From positions 63,708,570-63,772,569 of the forward strand of contig NC_092859.1 in assembly GCF_032062135.1 (NCBI RefSeq): a stretch of DNA of 64,000 nt. Direction: 5' to 3'. Below, piece after piece: positions 43,840 through 54,827 of the stretch. The notes under the pieces are model-generated. The model was given only the letters and a program-made list of their open reading frames with translations, was not told the DNA's origin and searched no databases. Each line of letters opens with the position of its first letter. Position 1 is the first letter of the stretch. This DNA is from Pyxicephalus adspersus (taxonomy: Eukaryota; Chordata; Amphibia; Anura; Pyxicephalidae). The translations under genes and the position numbers were made by a program.

Positions 43840-45925
43840 TCATAATACCAGTAAGGGGAGTAATACATACCTTTTTTAATGCTGAAAGAGTTACAAAACG
43901 GCCCATTTTAAAAAACGATCCACAACCACTCAAATACCGTACCGTAGAAGGAGGAAGATCAATGATGAAATCCATAGATAGATGACACCAAGGTTCTGTG
44001 GGAAAAGGTAGTGGAAGAAGTGGGCCTGCAGGTGACAGACTTTGTTTGCACACAGACAGCACAGGCTTTGACATAGTGTATCACATCCTTGTGAAGATTG
44101 GGCCACCAGTACTGTCAGGAGAGAAATGTAAAGGTTCTGTTTACACCTAGGTGACCAGAAAGCTTGGCGTTATGTGCCTAACGTAAGATTTTGGTACGGA
44201 GTTGGGGAGGCACCAGGGTTTTACCCGGGGGGGGCGGGGTTGGGAATAGCAGATTCCTGGAAAGAGGTCAAGACCAGGATGCGGGCTGGAGGATTGATAA
44301 ACTCTGGTTCTGCAGCAGTCTCTGAATCCTATGAATCAAAGGAGCCAGATAGAGCATCTGCTTGGGAGTTAGTGGAACCGGGTTTAAAGGTGATCACAAA
44401 ATTAAAGCGAGAAAAGAACAAAGACCAACAAGCTTGTCGGGGGTTGAGATGGTGAGCAGTGGAGACTCCAACAGTGGAGGCATCAACCTCGATGGTGAAA
44501 GGTTTGGTAACATCTGGCCTAACAAGTGCTGGACTGGAAATAAAAGCCTATTTGAGGGCATGGAAAGCCAGAATAGCCTCAGAGGGCCAGTCCTTAGGAT
44601 TTGCATCCTTCCGTGTCAAGAGCGGTGATGGGAGCAACCAGTGTGTAATAATTCCTAATAAACTGCGGGTAATAGTTGGTAAATCCTAGAAAGCGTTAAA
44701 GCCTCGGGGTAGTGCCAGTGGCCAGTGTACTTCTTGTCTATTATACGCTGTTTTCCATTCATCTCCCTCCTTGATCTGAATTAGGTTGTATGCTTCCCAG
44801 AGGTCTGGTTTAATGAAGATCTGAGCGCCCCGAAGGCTTTCAAAGAGTTCACTGATATGAGGCAGCGGGTAGTGGTTTTTAATGGTGATGGCATTGAGGC
44901 CTCGGTAGTCTATACATGGCTGAAGTGTCCCTTCTTTTTTCTGTATAAAAAAGAACCCTGCGTCGGCAGAAAAGGACTTATAAATTCCCTCTGCAAATTC
45001 GCTTTGATGTAATCAGTTATAGCCGGGGTACACCCGACCTCTGGGAGGAGTGGAATTCGGAATGAGGTCTATTGCACACTTGTAGGGCCTGTGGGGAGGT
45101 AGCTGCTCAGCATTGCGCTTAGAGAACACATCCTGGAAATCCATATACTGAGTTTGATTGGATGGAGCAACCTAATGCGTGGAAAAAGCAAGAGGCCTGA
45201 TAGGCGTGAGCTTGGCCAGGAATGTGGAGTGACACGAGGGACCCCAAGCCAATACCTCTGGATTAGTGTAATCAAGCAGAGGAGAATGCTGTTTAAGCCA
45301 TGGGAGTCTCAGGATGACTGCAGAGCTGGCTTGAGGAAGAACAAGAAAAATTATGGTCTCGTGGTGAAGCACCCTAACAGACATTTGTAAAGGTCTCCTC
45401 TGGAAGCGGATCAGTCCACATGACAGGGTTGATTGTGCATGATTTGATTGTGTCCCTTCTGTCCGCAATATTTGCGACCAGATGAGAGACGCCGGGACCT
45501 CTCCTCTTGAGATAGCCTTGATCGGCTTAGCTGCATAGGTTCTTCAGAGACGCTGAACGGGAGGCTGGAGTTTGTAGAGGCCTTTACGTGCATGAGATTT
45601 CTCCTGGAAACGCTCTTGGAAGCGAATGTCTATCTGGATGGCCAAGGAGATCAGATCATCCAGTGACTTGGGAATCTCCCTATCAGCCAACTTATCCTTC
45701 ACGCTATCAGAAGGGCCTTGCCAGATGCGCCTCATTGTTCCAGGCGAGCTCAGCTACCAAGGTATGAAACTGTTATGCAAACTGACCTACAGTAAGCGAC
45801 CCTTGGTGAGGACGCAAGAGCACGCTGGCTGCTGAGGAGGGGCGCGTGGGTTCATCAAAGACCCTCCCAAAGAGGCTCAGAAAGGCTTCAATATTACCTG
45901 TAACCGGATCCTTCGTTATGGAAAC
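43840..45925 (-). pseudogene. Ty3/gypsy retrotransposon gag-pol remnant
   Basis: Minus-strand blocks in order. Gag near 45900-45540 (LADREIPKSLDDLISLAIQI) is followed by a CCHC-like knuckle (KYCGQKGH, about 45475). Reverse transcriptase near 44960-44760 has [19 protein letters not shown], then a palm Asp block. RNase H/connection lies near 44450-44220. Integrase has a zinc-binding CAVC block near 44070, then [16 protein letters not shown] and [10 protein letters not shown] (44040-43950). Frame changes constantly and LTRs are absent. Truncated abruptly at the 217-bp repeat (45925). Confidence 0.75.
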
Positions 45926-46141
45926 ACGGTCCTATTAAACTTCTCGTGCTAGTGCATACTCTGTTTAGCAACTGTTATTCCACTTCTGTGACTATTAACA
46001 AAACAGAGTATATACAATCTCTGTATGTTTGAAATAATTGTGTATGAATATAAAATATGTCAAAACATAATCACCTTTGAATAACTTGGAGCCTCCAACC
46101 TCTTTTTTTCTCTCCTACTTAACTTTTCACATTGTACATTT
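45925..46141 (-). repeat. Right arm of 217-bp inverted repeat
   Basis: Reverse complement of 41489-41705. Followed by about 68 bp (GGTGGCTCACACATTTACC) not present on the left, then the CATACTCT duplication. Confidence 0.8.
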
Positions 46142-46430
46142 TTTAAAGAGGGTGGCTCACACATTTACCTCCTTTGGAATAGAAGTATATATCAAACTTC
46201 ATTATTTGTCATACTCTTATTGGTCTGGTGGTGTACCCCAGGGTTTAGTGTTGGGACCTTTACGGTTTAACATCAAATGATATATAGTTTGACATCAAAG
46301 GTACTATATCTGTGTTTGCAGATGACACCAAACTATGTAATGGAATTAAGTCAATACAGGATGTTTATAATCTACAAGCAGACCTGTATGTACTGTTTAA
46401 TTGGGCAGCCAAGTGGCAAATGACATTTCG

Positions 46431-47110
46431 AAACATTTCGCTGGAGGGCAGGGACTGATGCTCCCGTAAAAACTGAAAAGATTTCACCCCAGTAAATGAA
46501 AATAGTTCATACGCATCGAACGGGCCTATCTGCCCACCAGCAAAATGCGGCCGGGTTAGTATATGTTGGCATGAAGGCCGGGCACCCAAGAATACCCGAC
46601 AAAGGTGCATGAGGGGACATCAGCCCGGATGAAAATTTAGGTTTATCCCATAGGCCTAATACATAGGACAAACTGGTGTCCTCCACTGGGGGGCGCTTAG
46701 ATGGTGGTAGCCATAGTAAATTATGCATTGACACCTTAGGCTTCTAACGGGGCCAGTTGAGCAGCCAATAGATATTTTTGAAAACTAGGAACCGAAAGGC
46801 CACCAGATAACTTAGGGCAGTAAAGAACTTTTTTGGAGACGCGGGGCATATTAGGGTGCCAAATGGTGGAAAGTTCTATAGGCAGTGGAGGGTAATTGGC
46901 TGAGTAGATGGAGGGCAAACGAGAAGTGATTTTGATCCCTCAGTCTGCTGAATGTCAACTAAAATGGACCCAGCAAAAATATTATCAATGTGGTAACAAG
47001 CCTGGTACCTTATTGGCCAAATAGTTAAGCAATTTGAACCCAAAAATTGCCCCCATCTCTTTGCGTAGCGCAATATAAAAAACCCCAGCATTTAAAGGAA
47101 ACAACTGGAA
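46431..47110 (-). pseudogene. L1 ORF2 C-terminal fragment
   Basis: Minus-strand pieces: RYAKRWGQFLGSNCLTIW and IRYQACYHIDNIFAG (47070-46970), IWHPNMPRVSKKVLYCPKLS, then GGLSVPSFQKYLLAAQLAP (46870-46745). More shifted frames run down to 46440. This is the region after the reverse transcriptase in L1 ORF2. 47111-47448 holds nothing recognisable except a G-run at 47249. Confidence 0.72.
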
Positions 47111-47704
47111 ATATCCCTTTTGGAATATCTTTGGAATGGGTGTGGGAAAGGTTTCTCGTTAACTTGTTCTAGGGACAACTGTAACATTTTTGTTTTTCAC
47201 TCACTGTATTTCTTGATGACAGTAAACACCAGTGTATATGTGTGTGTTGGGGGGGGGGTTGTTTCTTCACCCAATGGGTATGCAAACTTTAATAAAATCA
47301 TGACTGAGGGACTAACCGTTGTTTTGCCTAGCTTTACACTTTAAGTGAATATTGAAGCAAAGTGTTTGTTTTAAACATCCTGCTGTTTTTAGAGACTGTT
47401 CATGAAGACTGTGATGTTGGGCATTTGTCATACTCACAGGATACAATGCAGTGTTCTCCTCAGAAATTTTTTTCAGCCGGGTGGGGGAAAACTGTAGCAG
47501 GGTGGTAAAAAAAAGTGGGCGGGCTAAACAAAGCAAATTTGGAGCTCCTAGGTATTTATGCCATAGGTATCCAGTAACCCCTGCTATTGTATCAGTGGTC
47601 TACCTGCTCCCTATACTTTGTTACAATTTTCTCATGCCTGGCTTGTTAGAATGTACAATAAGTAGTGTAATATTGTGATCATTGTGGCTTAACAAATTAG
47701 GTTT

Positions 47705-50288
47705 CAGTGTTCTCCCCAGAAATTTTTTTCAACAGGGTGGTAAAAAAGGGGGTGTGGCAAAACACAGCAAATTTAGTGCTCCCAGTTGTTTATGCCTCGG
47801 GTATCCAGTAACCTCTTATTATTTCAGTGTTCTACCTTCTCCCAATTATTTGTTACAACTTTGTAATGCCTGCCCCGTTAGTATATCTAATTTTTCAATT
47901 CTATGTATTTAGCCACAACTGTCCTTTGCCGTGTTATGTGACCCAACTTACTAGTGTTCTAAGTTTTAAGAGTGTGATCCTTTGTAGTAGTGTAATAGTA
48001 TAATGAATGTGGTGTAACAAGTTAGGCTTAGTTCATATTAGCAGCAAAAAACATTTACCCCTTCTGAGTGACTTCTGGCAACTGCTAGGCCCCTAGGATT
48101 GGTAACAGGCGGTAAGTGCTAGGCCCCTAGGATTGGTAACAGGCCATAAATGCTAGGCCCCTAGGACTGGTAACAGGCGGTAAGTGCTAGGCCCCTAGGA
48201 TTGGTAACAGGCCATAAATGCCAGGCACCTGGGATTGATAACAGGCGGTAAGTGCTGGGCTTTTTCAGAGCTAGAAATTTTTTAAGCAGCAGTGGTTCCT
48301 GGCATGAGGAATGGACAAATGTAACCGTACTGCCGGTGTGAATTCAGCCGTACTTCAGATGTGCTCCTGTGTCTGTATTTAGTTAAAGTGAACTTTTGTG
48401 AAAACATTTTTTTTTCACTTGATTCTTTTACAAAATTAGCCCAGCAGGCCCATGCTGGCTGTGCTTCCATCTTTTCTCTGATCCTCACCTGTACATCCAG
48501 TGCTGCCTTGCACTGCGCATGCATGAGATTGAACACTTTTTTTACATTATAAGAAATCCTCTGAAGATGCATGCACACAAGGAGCAGTGCAGATATCCCA
48601 GGAGGCTGCTGATTTCCCCTTCGGTCTTCACCGAAATGGAAGTGAAGACTGAAGGGGAGAGGTCCTCTCCACAAAAGTGTAAAAACAAAAAATGCACATT
48701 TTTCCATTACATAACAATGTCACTCTTAAATATAATGTTAAAAATGTGGCAATGCTTTAATAGCATCATGCATGTGATATCAGATAGGGACAAGACAGAC
48801 AGTGACCCCCTTTTATCACTGCCCATATTCTATATAAAAACAGTTTGTGAAGTTTATTCGCAGTGTGTAATGTCATCGGCAGCGCAGTGTGATAGCAATG
48901 TGAGTGTAAAAGCTGCTTGTCATATTCTGCAGCTGTGTTCAACAACTCGCTGTGTTCAAACCTTCAGATCTCCTAAACCGTTGGTTGTATTAATTTGAAA
49001 TTTTTAAGGTACACATGAAGGCATTGGAAACTGAAACTATAGGTGCAAGTGGGGGACACTTGTGGCTAAACCTTTCTAAAATGTAATTAGTATGGCATTA
49101 TGAGAACATAAATCTCTACCTAGCAAAATGTGCTGCCTGCTCTGTTACACATATATATTCAGAATCTACACATATCTTACCTCAAACACCAATTTCTCTA
49201 GAATTAAGAGGTGCAGGGAAACAAAAATATAGGTGGAAGAGGGAGACACGTGTGGCGATCACCTTTCATCACCATGGCATCATTACAACATTAAATAAAA
49301 CTGTCCATCAAAATGCACTTCCATGTTACACATGACTGTAACCTTCCAGTACCTCAACCTCAATAAACTTTAGTGGGCAGAGTTCATTTTCTAATGATGC
49401 CATAGTGATGAAGTTTTAGGGGATGTTAGTCACAGATGTTCCCCACTTGTACGTATATTTTTGGTTTCTTACACCTCCCCATTCCCCAATTGAAGTTCAG
49501 AATGTTAGATAAGTAGACAGGAATGTGTAACGGGGCAGAGAGGCCCATTGTAATGGGCAGAGTGTTTTATGTTCTAATGCTGCTGTAGTAATGAGATTGT
49601 AAGGGGAGAATGTGCCCGCCACTTGCACCTATATTTTCAGTTTTGTATCCCCCACCCTCAGAGAAATTGGTGTACAAAGAAGAGAAGCAGACAATTTCAT
49701 AGGTATAGGTTTGTGACAGGTAGGTATATATTTAGGGGCCCCTCCCCAATGCTCCTTGCTATGTTAATGGCCCCTGGGGTCCCCAATTTGCATTTTCAAT
49801 TTAGGACTCCTAGTTGCACTTTCCTCTGAAACAGCAAAACCAAAGTTCCATTTTTTATAACTTTTTACATTTGTGACCCCCATATCTTGAAATTCTTTAC
49901 AGCTGGGGGGCTGAAATTGTAATAACTAGTATCTATGAGGGTCCCCTGTACACCCTGAAAATTACAGGTCATTGGGACATACATATTAGGAGATATAGAG
50001 GTTTGTACACACAGAGCTGTGAGGATGCAGAATGACATGCAGAGCTAGAGGTGGATACATGTCACAGGCAGAGCTTGTGCTATGAGATGGGGGCGGGGCT
50101 GCCTGTGTCTCCTTCACATGAAGGCTAAACTGTGTGCTCGACGGCAGCAATCATGTGAATTGATGACACAGAGCACAGAGCAGCCTCACTGAGATCCGTG
50201 CATCCGAGGATGAGAGCTGCCGAGAGCTGGGCGGGGTATTCAAATCAGCCGGGCGGAGCAACCGGCTCAAAACCTCTGGGGAGAACTA
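47705..50288 (+). mobile_element. Non-autonomous hAT (guest copy) nested in a family member
   Basis: Starts CAGTGTTCTCCCCAG and ends CTCTGGGGAGAACTA. Flanked by TTAGGTTT (47697-47704) and TGAGGTTT (50289-50296), an 8-bp duplication with one mismatch. Contains its own 34-bp minisatellite at 48084. A 159-codon frame at 48519-48998 resembles no protein and is considered chance. Confidence 0.75.
48084..48260. repeat. 34-bp minisatellite, five units
   Basis: Units starting GCTAGGCCCCTAGGATTGGT at 48084, 48118, 48152 and 48186, and a divergent one at 48220. GGCGGTAAGT and GGCCATAAAT variants alternate between units, a higher-order two-unit period. Confidence 0.92.
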
Positions 50289-50350
50289 TGAGGTTTAGTT
50301 CACATTGGCAGTAAAAAATGCCCCTCCTGAGTGACTACTTCCTGGCAACT

Positions 50351-50500
50351 GCTGGCACCTGGGATTGGTAACCGGTGATAACTGCTGGGCACCTGGGATT
50401 GGTAACCGGTGATAACTGCTGGGCACCTGGGATTGGTAACCGGTGATAACTGCTGGGCACCTGGGATTGGTAACAGGCAGTAAGTCCTGGGCTTTTCAGG
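50351..50500. repeat. 34-bp minisatellite, four units
   Basis: GCTGGGCACCTGGGATTGGT units ending CCGGTGATAACT, with a last unit ending AGGCAGTAAGT. Homologous to 30217 and 48084 but separately homogenised. Confidence 0.92.
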
Positions 50501-52710
50501 CTTAGCAGTTTTTCAAGCAGTGGTTCTTGACGAGAGGAATGTGAGGGGTAAATGCAGCAAATGCAACCTTACTGCTAATGTGAATTCAGCCTGCCTTCAG
50601 ATGTCAACTCCTAGCGCAGATTGGGGCAGGACACCCAGTGCTCTCCTCATCACTTCAAAAACAAAAACGTCCTGTGAAATTTATCCACCCGCTGTGTGTG
50701 TAAAGTCTGCTTGTCAGATTCTGCAACCTAACAACTTATTGTGTTCAATCCTTTAGATCTCCTAAATTGTTGGTTGTAATTACCTAACATTTTTAGGGTA
50801 CACAGGGTACTCTCATACCTACTGATAACCAACATTTCTTTTTTTAATTTCAAGAATTTCAAAATATGGGGCTCATGAGTTTAAAAACTTTAGGAAATTG
50901 GAAGATTTGGGTTGCTGTTTTGTAAGAAAGTGCATCTAGTAGCCCAAAATTGAAAATGCAAATTAAGGACCCCCGGGGCCACTTACATAGTAAGAAGCAT
51001 TGGGGGGCTCCCTAAATATTTTACCTACCTTTCACCAAACTATAATTGTAATACTATGCTGCCCTTTCTGCTTCTGTTCTTTGAATCCCAATTTATCTGG
51101 AATGGGAAGGTGCAGGAAACTGAAAATGTAGGTGCAAGTGGGGAACAGATGTAAAAACCCATAAATTTTCATTAGCATGGCATCATTAGAACATAAAAAC
51201 CTCTGCCCATCAAACTGTCTGCTTCCCTATCTTGATCCCTAATTTCTCTAGAACAGAGAGGTGCAGGTAAACAGAATCATAGGTGCAAGTGGGGGACACT
51301 TGTGGCTAACACCCCCCAAACTTTCATCTCTATGGCATCATTACCTAAAGTCTGGCCATCAAAACACGCTGCCCTGTTACCCATGACTTACCCTACCAGT
51401 ACCTAAATCCCAATTTTGTTTTTGATGGGCAGAGTTTTTTCTGTTCTAATGATGCCATTGTGATAAAACTTTATGGGGTGTTATCTACAGATGTTCCCCA
51501 CACATTTTAGGTTTCCTACACCTCCCCATTCCAGAGAAATTGGGTCTCCAGTGTTAGAAATGGGCAGTAATGTGTAACAGGGCAGTGCGTTTGCTATAGT
51601 AATTAAATTTTAGTGTGTGTGTGGGAGGTTATCGAAAATTGTGCCCCCCCCCCCCGCACCTACATTTTCGGCTTTGTACACCCCACCATTCTAGGGATAT
51701 TGGGGTTCAAAGAAGAAAAGCTGACGGGGTAACATAGTATGACAGTTATAGATTTGTGAGAGATAAGTATAAATGTAGGGGCCCTTCCCCAATGCTCCAT
51801 TCTATGTAAGTTGTCCTGGGTAGTCCTAAATTTGCATTTTTGATCTAGGACTCCCAGGCGCACTTGCTTTTAATACTTCAACCCCAATGTTGTATTTTCA
51901 CAAGATTTTACAATTCTGATCCCCATATCATGAAATTTGTAAAAGCCGGGTTGCTGTTCCCTGTGCACCCTGAAAATTTCAAGTCCTTATGACATACAGT
52001 TTAGGGGATATGAAGGTTTATACACAGAGAGCTGTAAGGCTGAGGAATGTGACATGCTCCATTTACACACACTGCTCTGATGACGTCGTTACACACGCCC
52101 GCTGGGTGGAGACATTGTTTGCACAATGTTTTTTTTTTTTTTCCCCCAAAAGACTCGGCACAGCTATGAGAGGGGCAGAGCCAGCCTGTGTCCTGATCTC
52201 CTCATAGCTGTGCTGTGCTCTCCTCACTCAACCTGGCTCTAATCAGCAATCAGCTCTTATCAGCGAAGAACGGAGCGAGCAGAGCAGCTGCTCTGGTGTC
52301 TGTACAGAGCTTCTAAAAGTGTGCTGGGCTGAATAATCACACCAGGTTGGCGGCCCGCCCCCCAAAAACTGGCTGGGGAGAACTATGCATAGGTTGTTTC
52401 CCATGCAAGAATGTGCCTCAAATTTGAAAGTGAGAAGGTCCAATTAATTTTTTGAGATGTCATGGTTTGTAGAGCAGGAAAAGAATTGTCTGGCTGCATT
52501 GAAAATGTATTTTTGAGGCTGATATATAAAAGAATCAATCAGAATGAGCCTCAGATGGTAACATTATTTGTGATGTAGAACTGTGCCTAAAGCTGTGTAC
52601 AGAGCATAGAATGTGGCATTTATGATCATCTCAGGAATCAATGTTACTTTTTAATGGGAAGGATGCAAGGGGGAGCCTCCTGCTTGTCTTCCCCACTTTG
52701 TTGAACAAAT

Positions 52711-52746
52711 AGTACTGTCTATGCCAGTGATGGCATAGACAGTACT
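52711..52746. repeat. Perfect 16-bp palindrome at hAT terminus
   Basis: AGTACTGTCTATGCCA (52711-52726) and its exact complement (52731-52746) around GTGA. It overlaps the CAGTGATGGC terminus of the adjacent hAT. Confidence 0.9.
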
Positions 52747-53990
52747 TTTAGAGACTGAGTGCCCAAACTGCAACCCAAAACCCACTTAGTGACAACACAG
52801 CAATTCAACCTAAATACTTAGTTTAGAAAAAACAACTCATTCATTAACATCTTTTGTCTTAAAAGAAAAACACAATAACAGACCTTTCAATGATACAAAC
52901 AACTTTTTTTTGAAAGGTAAAAGTTTGCATTTGGCATGCCTTTCAACAATTAATGTGATTTTTGCTGTTGTATGCATGCTGAATTTGTCTAACCTTTGCT
53001 CGTACTTTGTGAGTTTGAAAGCAACACATGCAGCATTCAGGTCATCGTCTAAAACCAGATGTTGCCCCCACCATAAAAGGTGCCCTAATACTAGTAAGTG
53101 AAACCACTTTTTCTGGTCTTATGTTTTGTGACAAAAAAAAAAAACATCACAGCATTGTAGATATATATCCATTGTGTGCTTTCAGGCAAAGAAACCAGTT
53201 TCACCAGCTCTTCTCTCATGATGTCACCAACAACATGAATTACTGCTAGCCTTGCCTAAATATTTATATCTGTGCTTTTATCTAAGCACAGGCTGCCTTT
53301 TGTACGTCAGTGGTGAGCTGCTAATATCTCGGAGATGCCTTGAATTATTTTATCCCTGTTTGGGGAAATCGTGAAAAAGGGAATTACTCCCAGACAACAT
53401 GGCTGTTTTCATAATATTCCCATCAGAGAGGGGCTGACCATGTTTTGCTATGCACAGTGAAATTTGAAAACTGTCAGCTGTCAGATGATTCGATCTAGAA
53501 AGATAGTTGCAAAACTAAGATACTGTAGATGATATTTACTCGATTTCCCTTCAGGAATCTCTTTCAGTTTCACAAAGTTTGACAAAACTTTTGTGGTTGG
53601 TGTCAAAGTGCTTTCTGACACTTGATGTGCGACACACAACACTCTCATTGCACAGAATACATAACGCTTTCCCTTTGCGTTCAGTGACTCCAAATGACTT
53701 TGTCCAGGCCTCTTGAAATGATCTTCCACTATCTGTTTTGACTTTTTTTGCTGTACTCAATTTTAAATGTTCAAGACAAAAACACACACACAAAAAAAAA
53801 TGAAGCACCCAATACAAATCTATCACTACACCAAAAATAACACTATTAAATAGCACTAAAGAAATGGATATTCCCTGAATCAACAATCTAGGGCGATGAT
53901 TCTCATCTGGGGTTCCTTTTGAATTTGCTGACCATGAGTGCAATGGGCAATGTTCCACCGACCACCAGCTTTTGGAAACCACGTACTGTA
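52725..53990 (-). mobile_element. BED-finger hAT element, degraded
   Basis: 3' terminus CAGTGATGGC with the familiar subterminal 'agagactgagtgcccaaact' at 52748. On the minus strand a BED finger is readable at 53710-53590: FQEAWTKSFGVTERKGKALC, then LCNESVVCRTSSVRKHFDT, as in ZBED-type hAT transposases. The catalytic part between 53480 and 52800 is reduced to scattered remains. The 5' end is not located. 52386-52724 has nothing recognisable. Confidence 0.6.
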
Positions 53991-54023
53991 TGCCATTTCC
54001 TCCAATACAGATTTATATTTCCT

Positions 54024-54335
54024 TTATCCCTCCTAGCAGTAATCCCAAGTGTGACTTGGGGTGGATTTTACATGCTAAAAGCAGTAATCCCGAATCACAC
54101 TTGAGGTCACTGAAAACTTTAAAAAACCCCACTTACCTTGTTCTGTTGGCGTCCTCCGGCGTCCTTCTGGTCCCTGCAGGTTCTCAGGACACTTCTTTTT
54201 TCGATCTTCAACCGACGAATGCAGGGACGTTCTCTGGGGTTTCCCGATGACGTCGGTGCGGGCGGTAGGAGCAGCGGGAAATTCAAATAATTTTGTATTG
54301 GATTCAATACAAAATAACAGTATTGAGTCCAATAC
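54024..54335. repeat. CCTCCTAGCAGTAATCCC interspersed repeat
   Basis: Begins CCCTCCTAGCAGTAATCCC and repeats AGCAGTAATCCCGAATC at 54080. Same family style as 7505. Followed by a stretch with a repeated TTTGTATTGGATTCAATAC-type hairpin (54290-54340). Confidence 0.55.
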
Positions 54336-54509
54336 AAAGAAATCTCTATATAATATAAATATAGTTATAATGATAATGCTATGATAATTGCAGAAGTGAA
54401 TCATCCCTGCTTCACCCTTCATACATTTCACAAACTGCCTGGGCTTAAAGTGGACCTTGCTTCAACAAATATCAGTTTTGAGTGAAATTGTGCTTGGTAC
54501 AGTTTAGAT

Positions 54510-54819
54510 GAGTGGTCGCCAACCTATTCGGTCTTGCAGACCACTAACATTAACGGTTTGCGACTTTGCATGTGTGGGGAGCTGGTTGTCAGTCAAAGGG
54601 GGAGACACCTCCCCCATAGTGACACCGTAATGCCAAATACCTGCCCACTCTCCCATCGCAGATCTAAACCTGCGATGGGAGAGTGGGCGGGATGTGTCCA
54701 GGGACACAACCTGCCCACTGCCCTGAACCTGGGATTTGAATCCGGGATCTGGTCCGTGGTTCTGACGGGTACGCCCCGCCAGCAGGGTCCTTCTTCTCAC
54801 CCTCGGTTTGCGACCACTG
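54510..54819. mobile_element. 310-bp hAT MITE with perfect 8-bp target duplication
   Basis: Ends (G)AGTGGTCGCCAACC and GGTTTGCGACCACTG are inverted repeats. GTTTAGAT flanks both sides (54502-54509 and 54820-54827). The centre contains a perfect 19-bp inverted repeat GCCCACTCTCCCATCGCAG (54643-54661 with 54670-54688). No coding capacity. Confidence 0.9.
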
Positions 54820-54827
54820 GTTTAGAT

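Larger units (their letters stand above)
41488..46209. mobile_element. 4.7-kb composite insertion with 217-bp inverted repeats and 8-bp target duplication
   Basis: Interrupts CR1. CATACTCT is found at 41480-41487 and again at 46210-46217, matching the CR1 sequence of the other copy at this point (24148-24155). 41489-41705 is the inverted repeat of 45925-46141 (AATGTACAATGTGAAAAGTT), roughly 85% identical by eye. The right side has about 68 extra bases outside the repeat. Inside are about 1.2 kb of unrecognised DNA, a solo LTR, a hammerhead-like motif and a minus-strand gypsy remnant. The superfamily of the host element is unknown; 8-bp duplication suggests hAT-like, but no transposase is present. 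Confidence 0.65.
39690..46430 (+). mobile_element. Second CR1-type LINE, split by a 4.7-kb insertion
   Basis: CR1 sequence occupies 39690-41487 and resumes at 46210-46430. Endonuclease pieces: ANKIERLEALINEEHYDLIGIAES (39740-39810), NVLIMGDFN (40064-40090) and SSDHNMILFNV. Reverse transcriptase: APGPDGLHPCVLKEL (40960-41000), LPGNYRPVSLTSIVGKVLE (41115-41170), YLDFAKAFDTVPH (41335-41372). After the insertion come VPQGLVLGPL (46230) and VFADDTKLCNGI (about 46315-46350). 40402-40745 is a smaller insertion. It ends where an L1 fragment begins at about 46431. Many stops. Confidence 0.82.
47449..52385 (+). mobile_element. Non-autonomous hAT (host copy), split by a relative
   Basis: Outer element consists of 47449-47704 and 50289-52385. 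It starts CAGTGTTCTCCTCAG and ends CTGGGGAGAACTA. The two parts join smoothly if 47705-50296 is removed. It is the same family as 28574-30795 in the opposite orientation. No transposase. Target duplication not recognisable at the outer ends. Confidence 0.75.

Noticed and set aside
48519..48998. 159-codon frame
   Set aside because: Inside a non-autonomous hAT; the homologous stretches in the other two copies are not open in this frame, and there is no similarity to known proteins.
47449..52385. Tandem duplication of a 2-kb unique segment
   Set aside because: Termini and 8-bp duplication show one element nested in another.
54700..54760. tRNA-like 'gggatttgaatccggg' stretch
   Set aside because: No cloverleaf or A box around it; inside the MITE.
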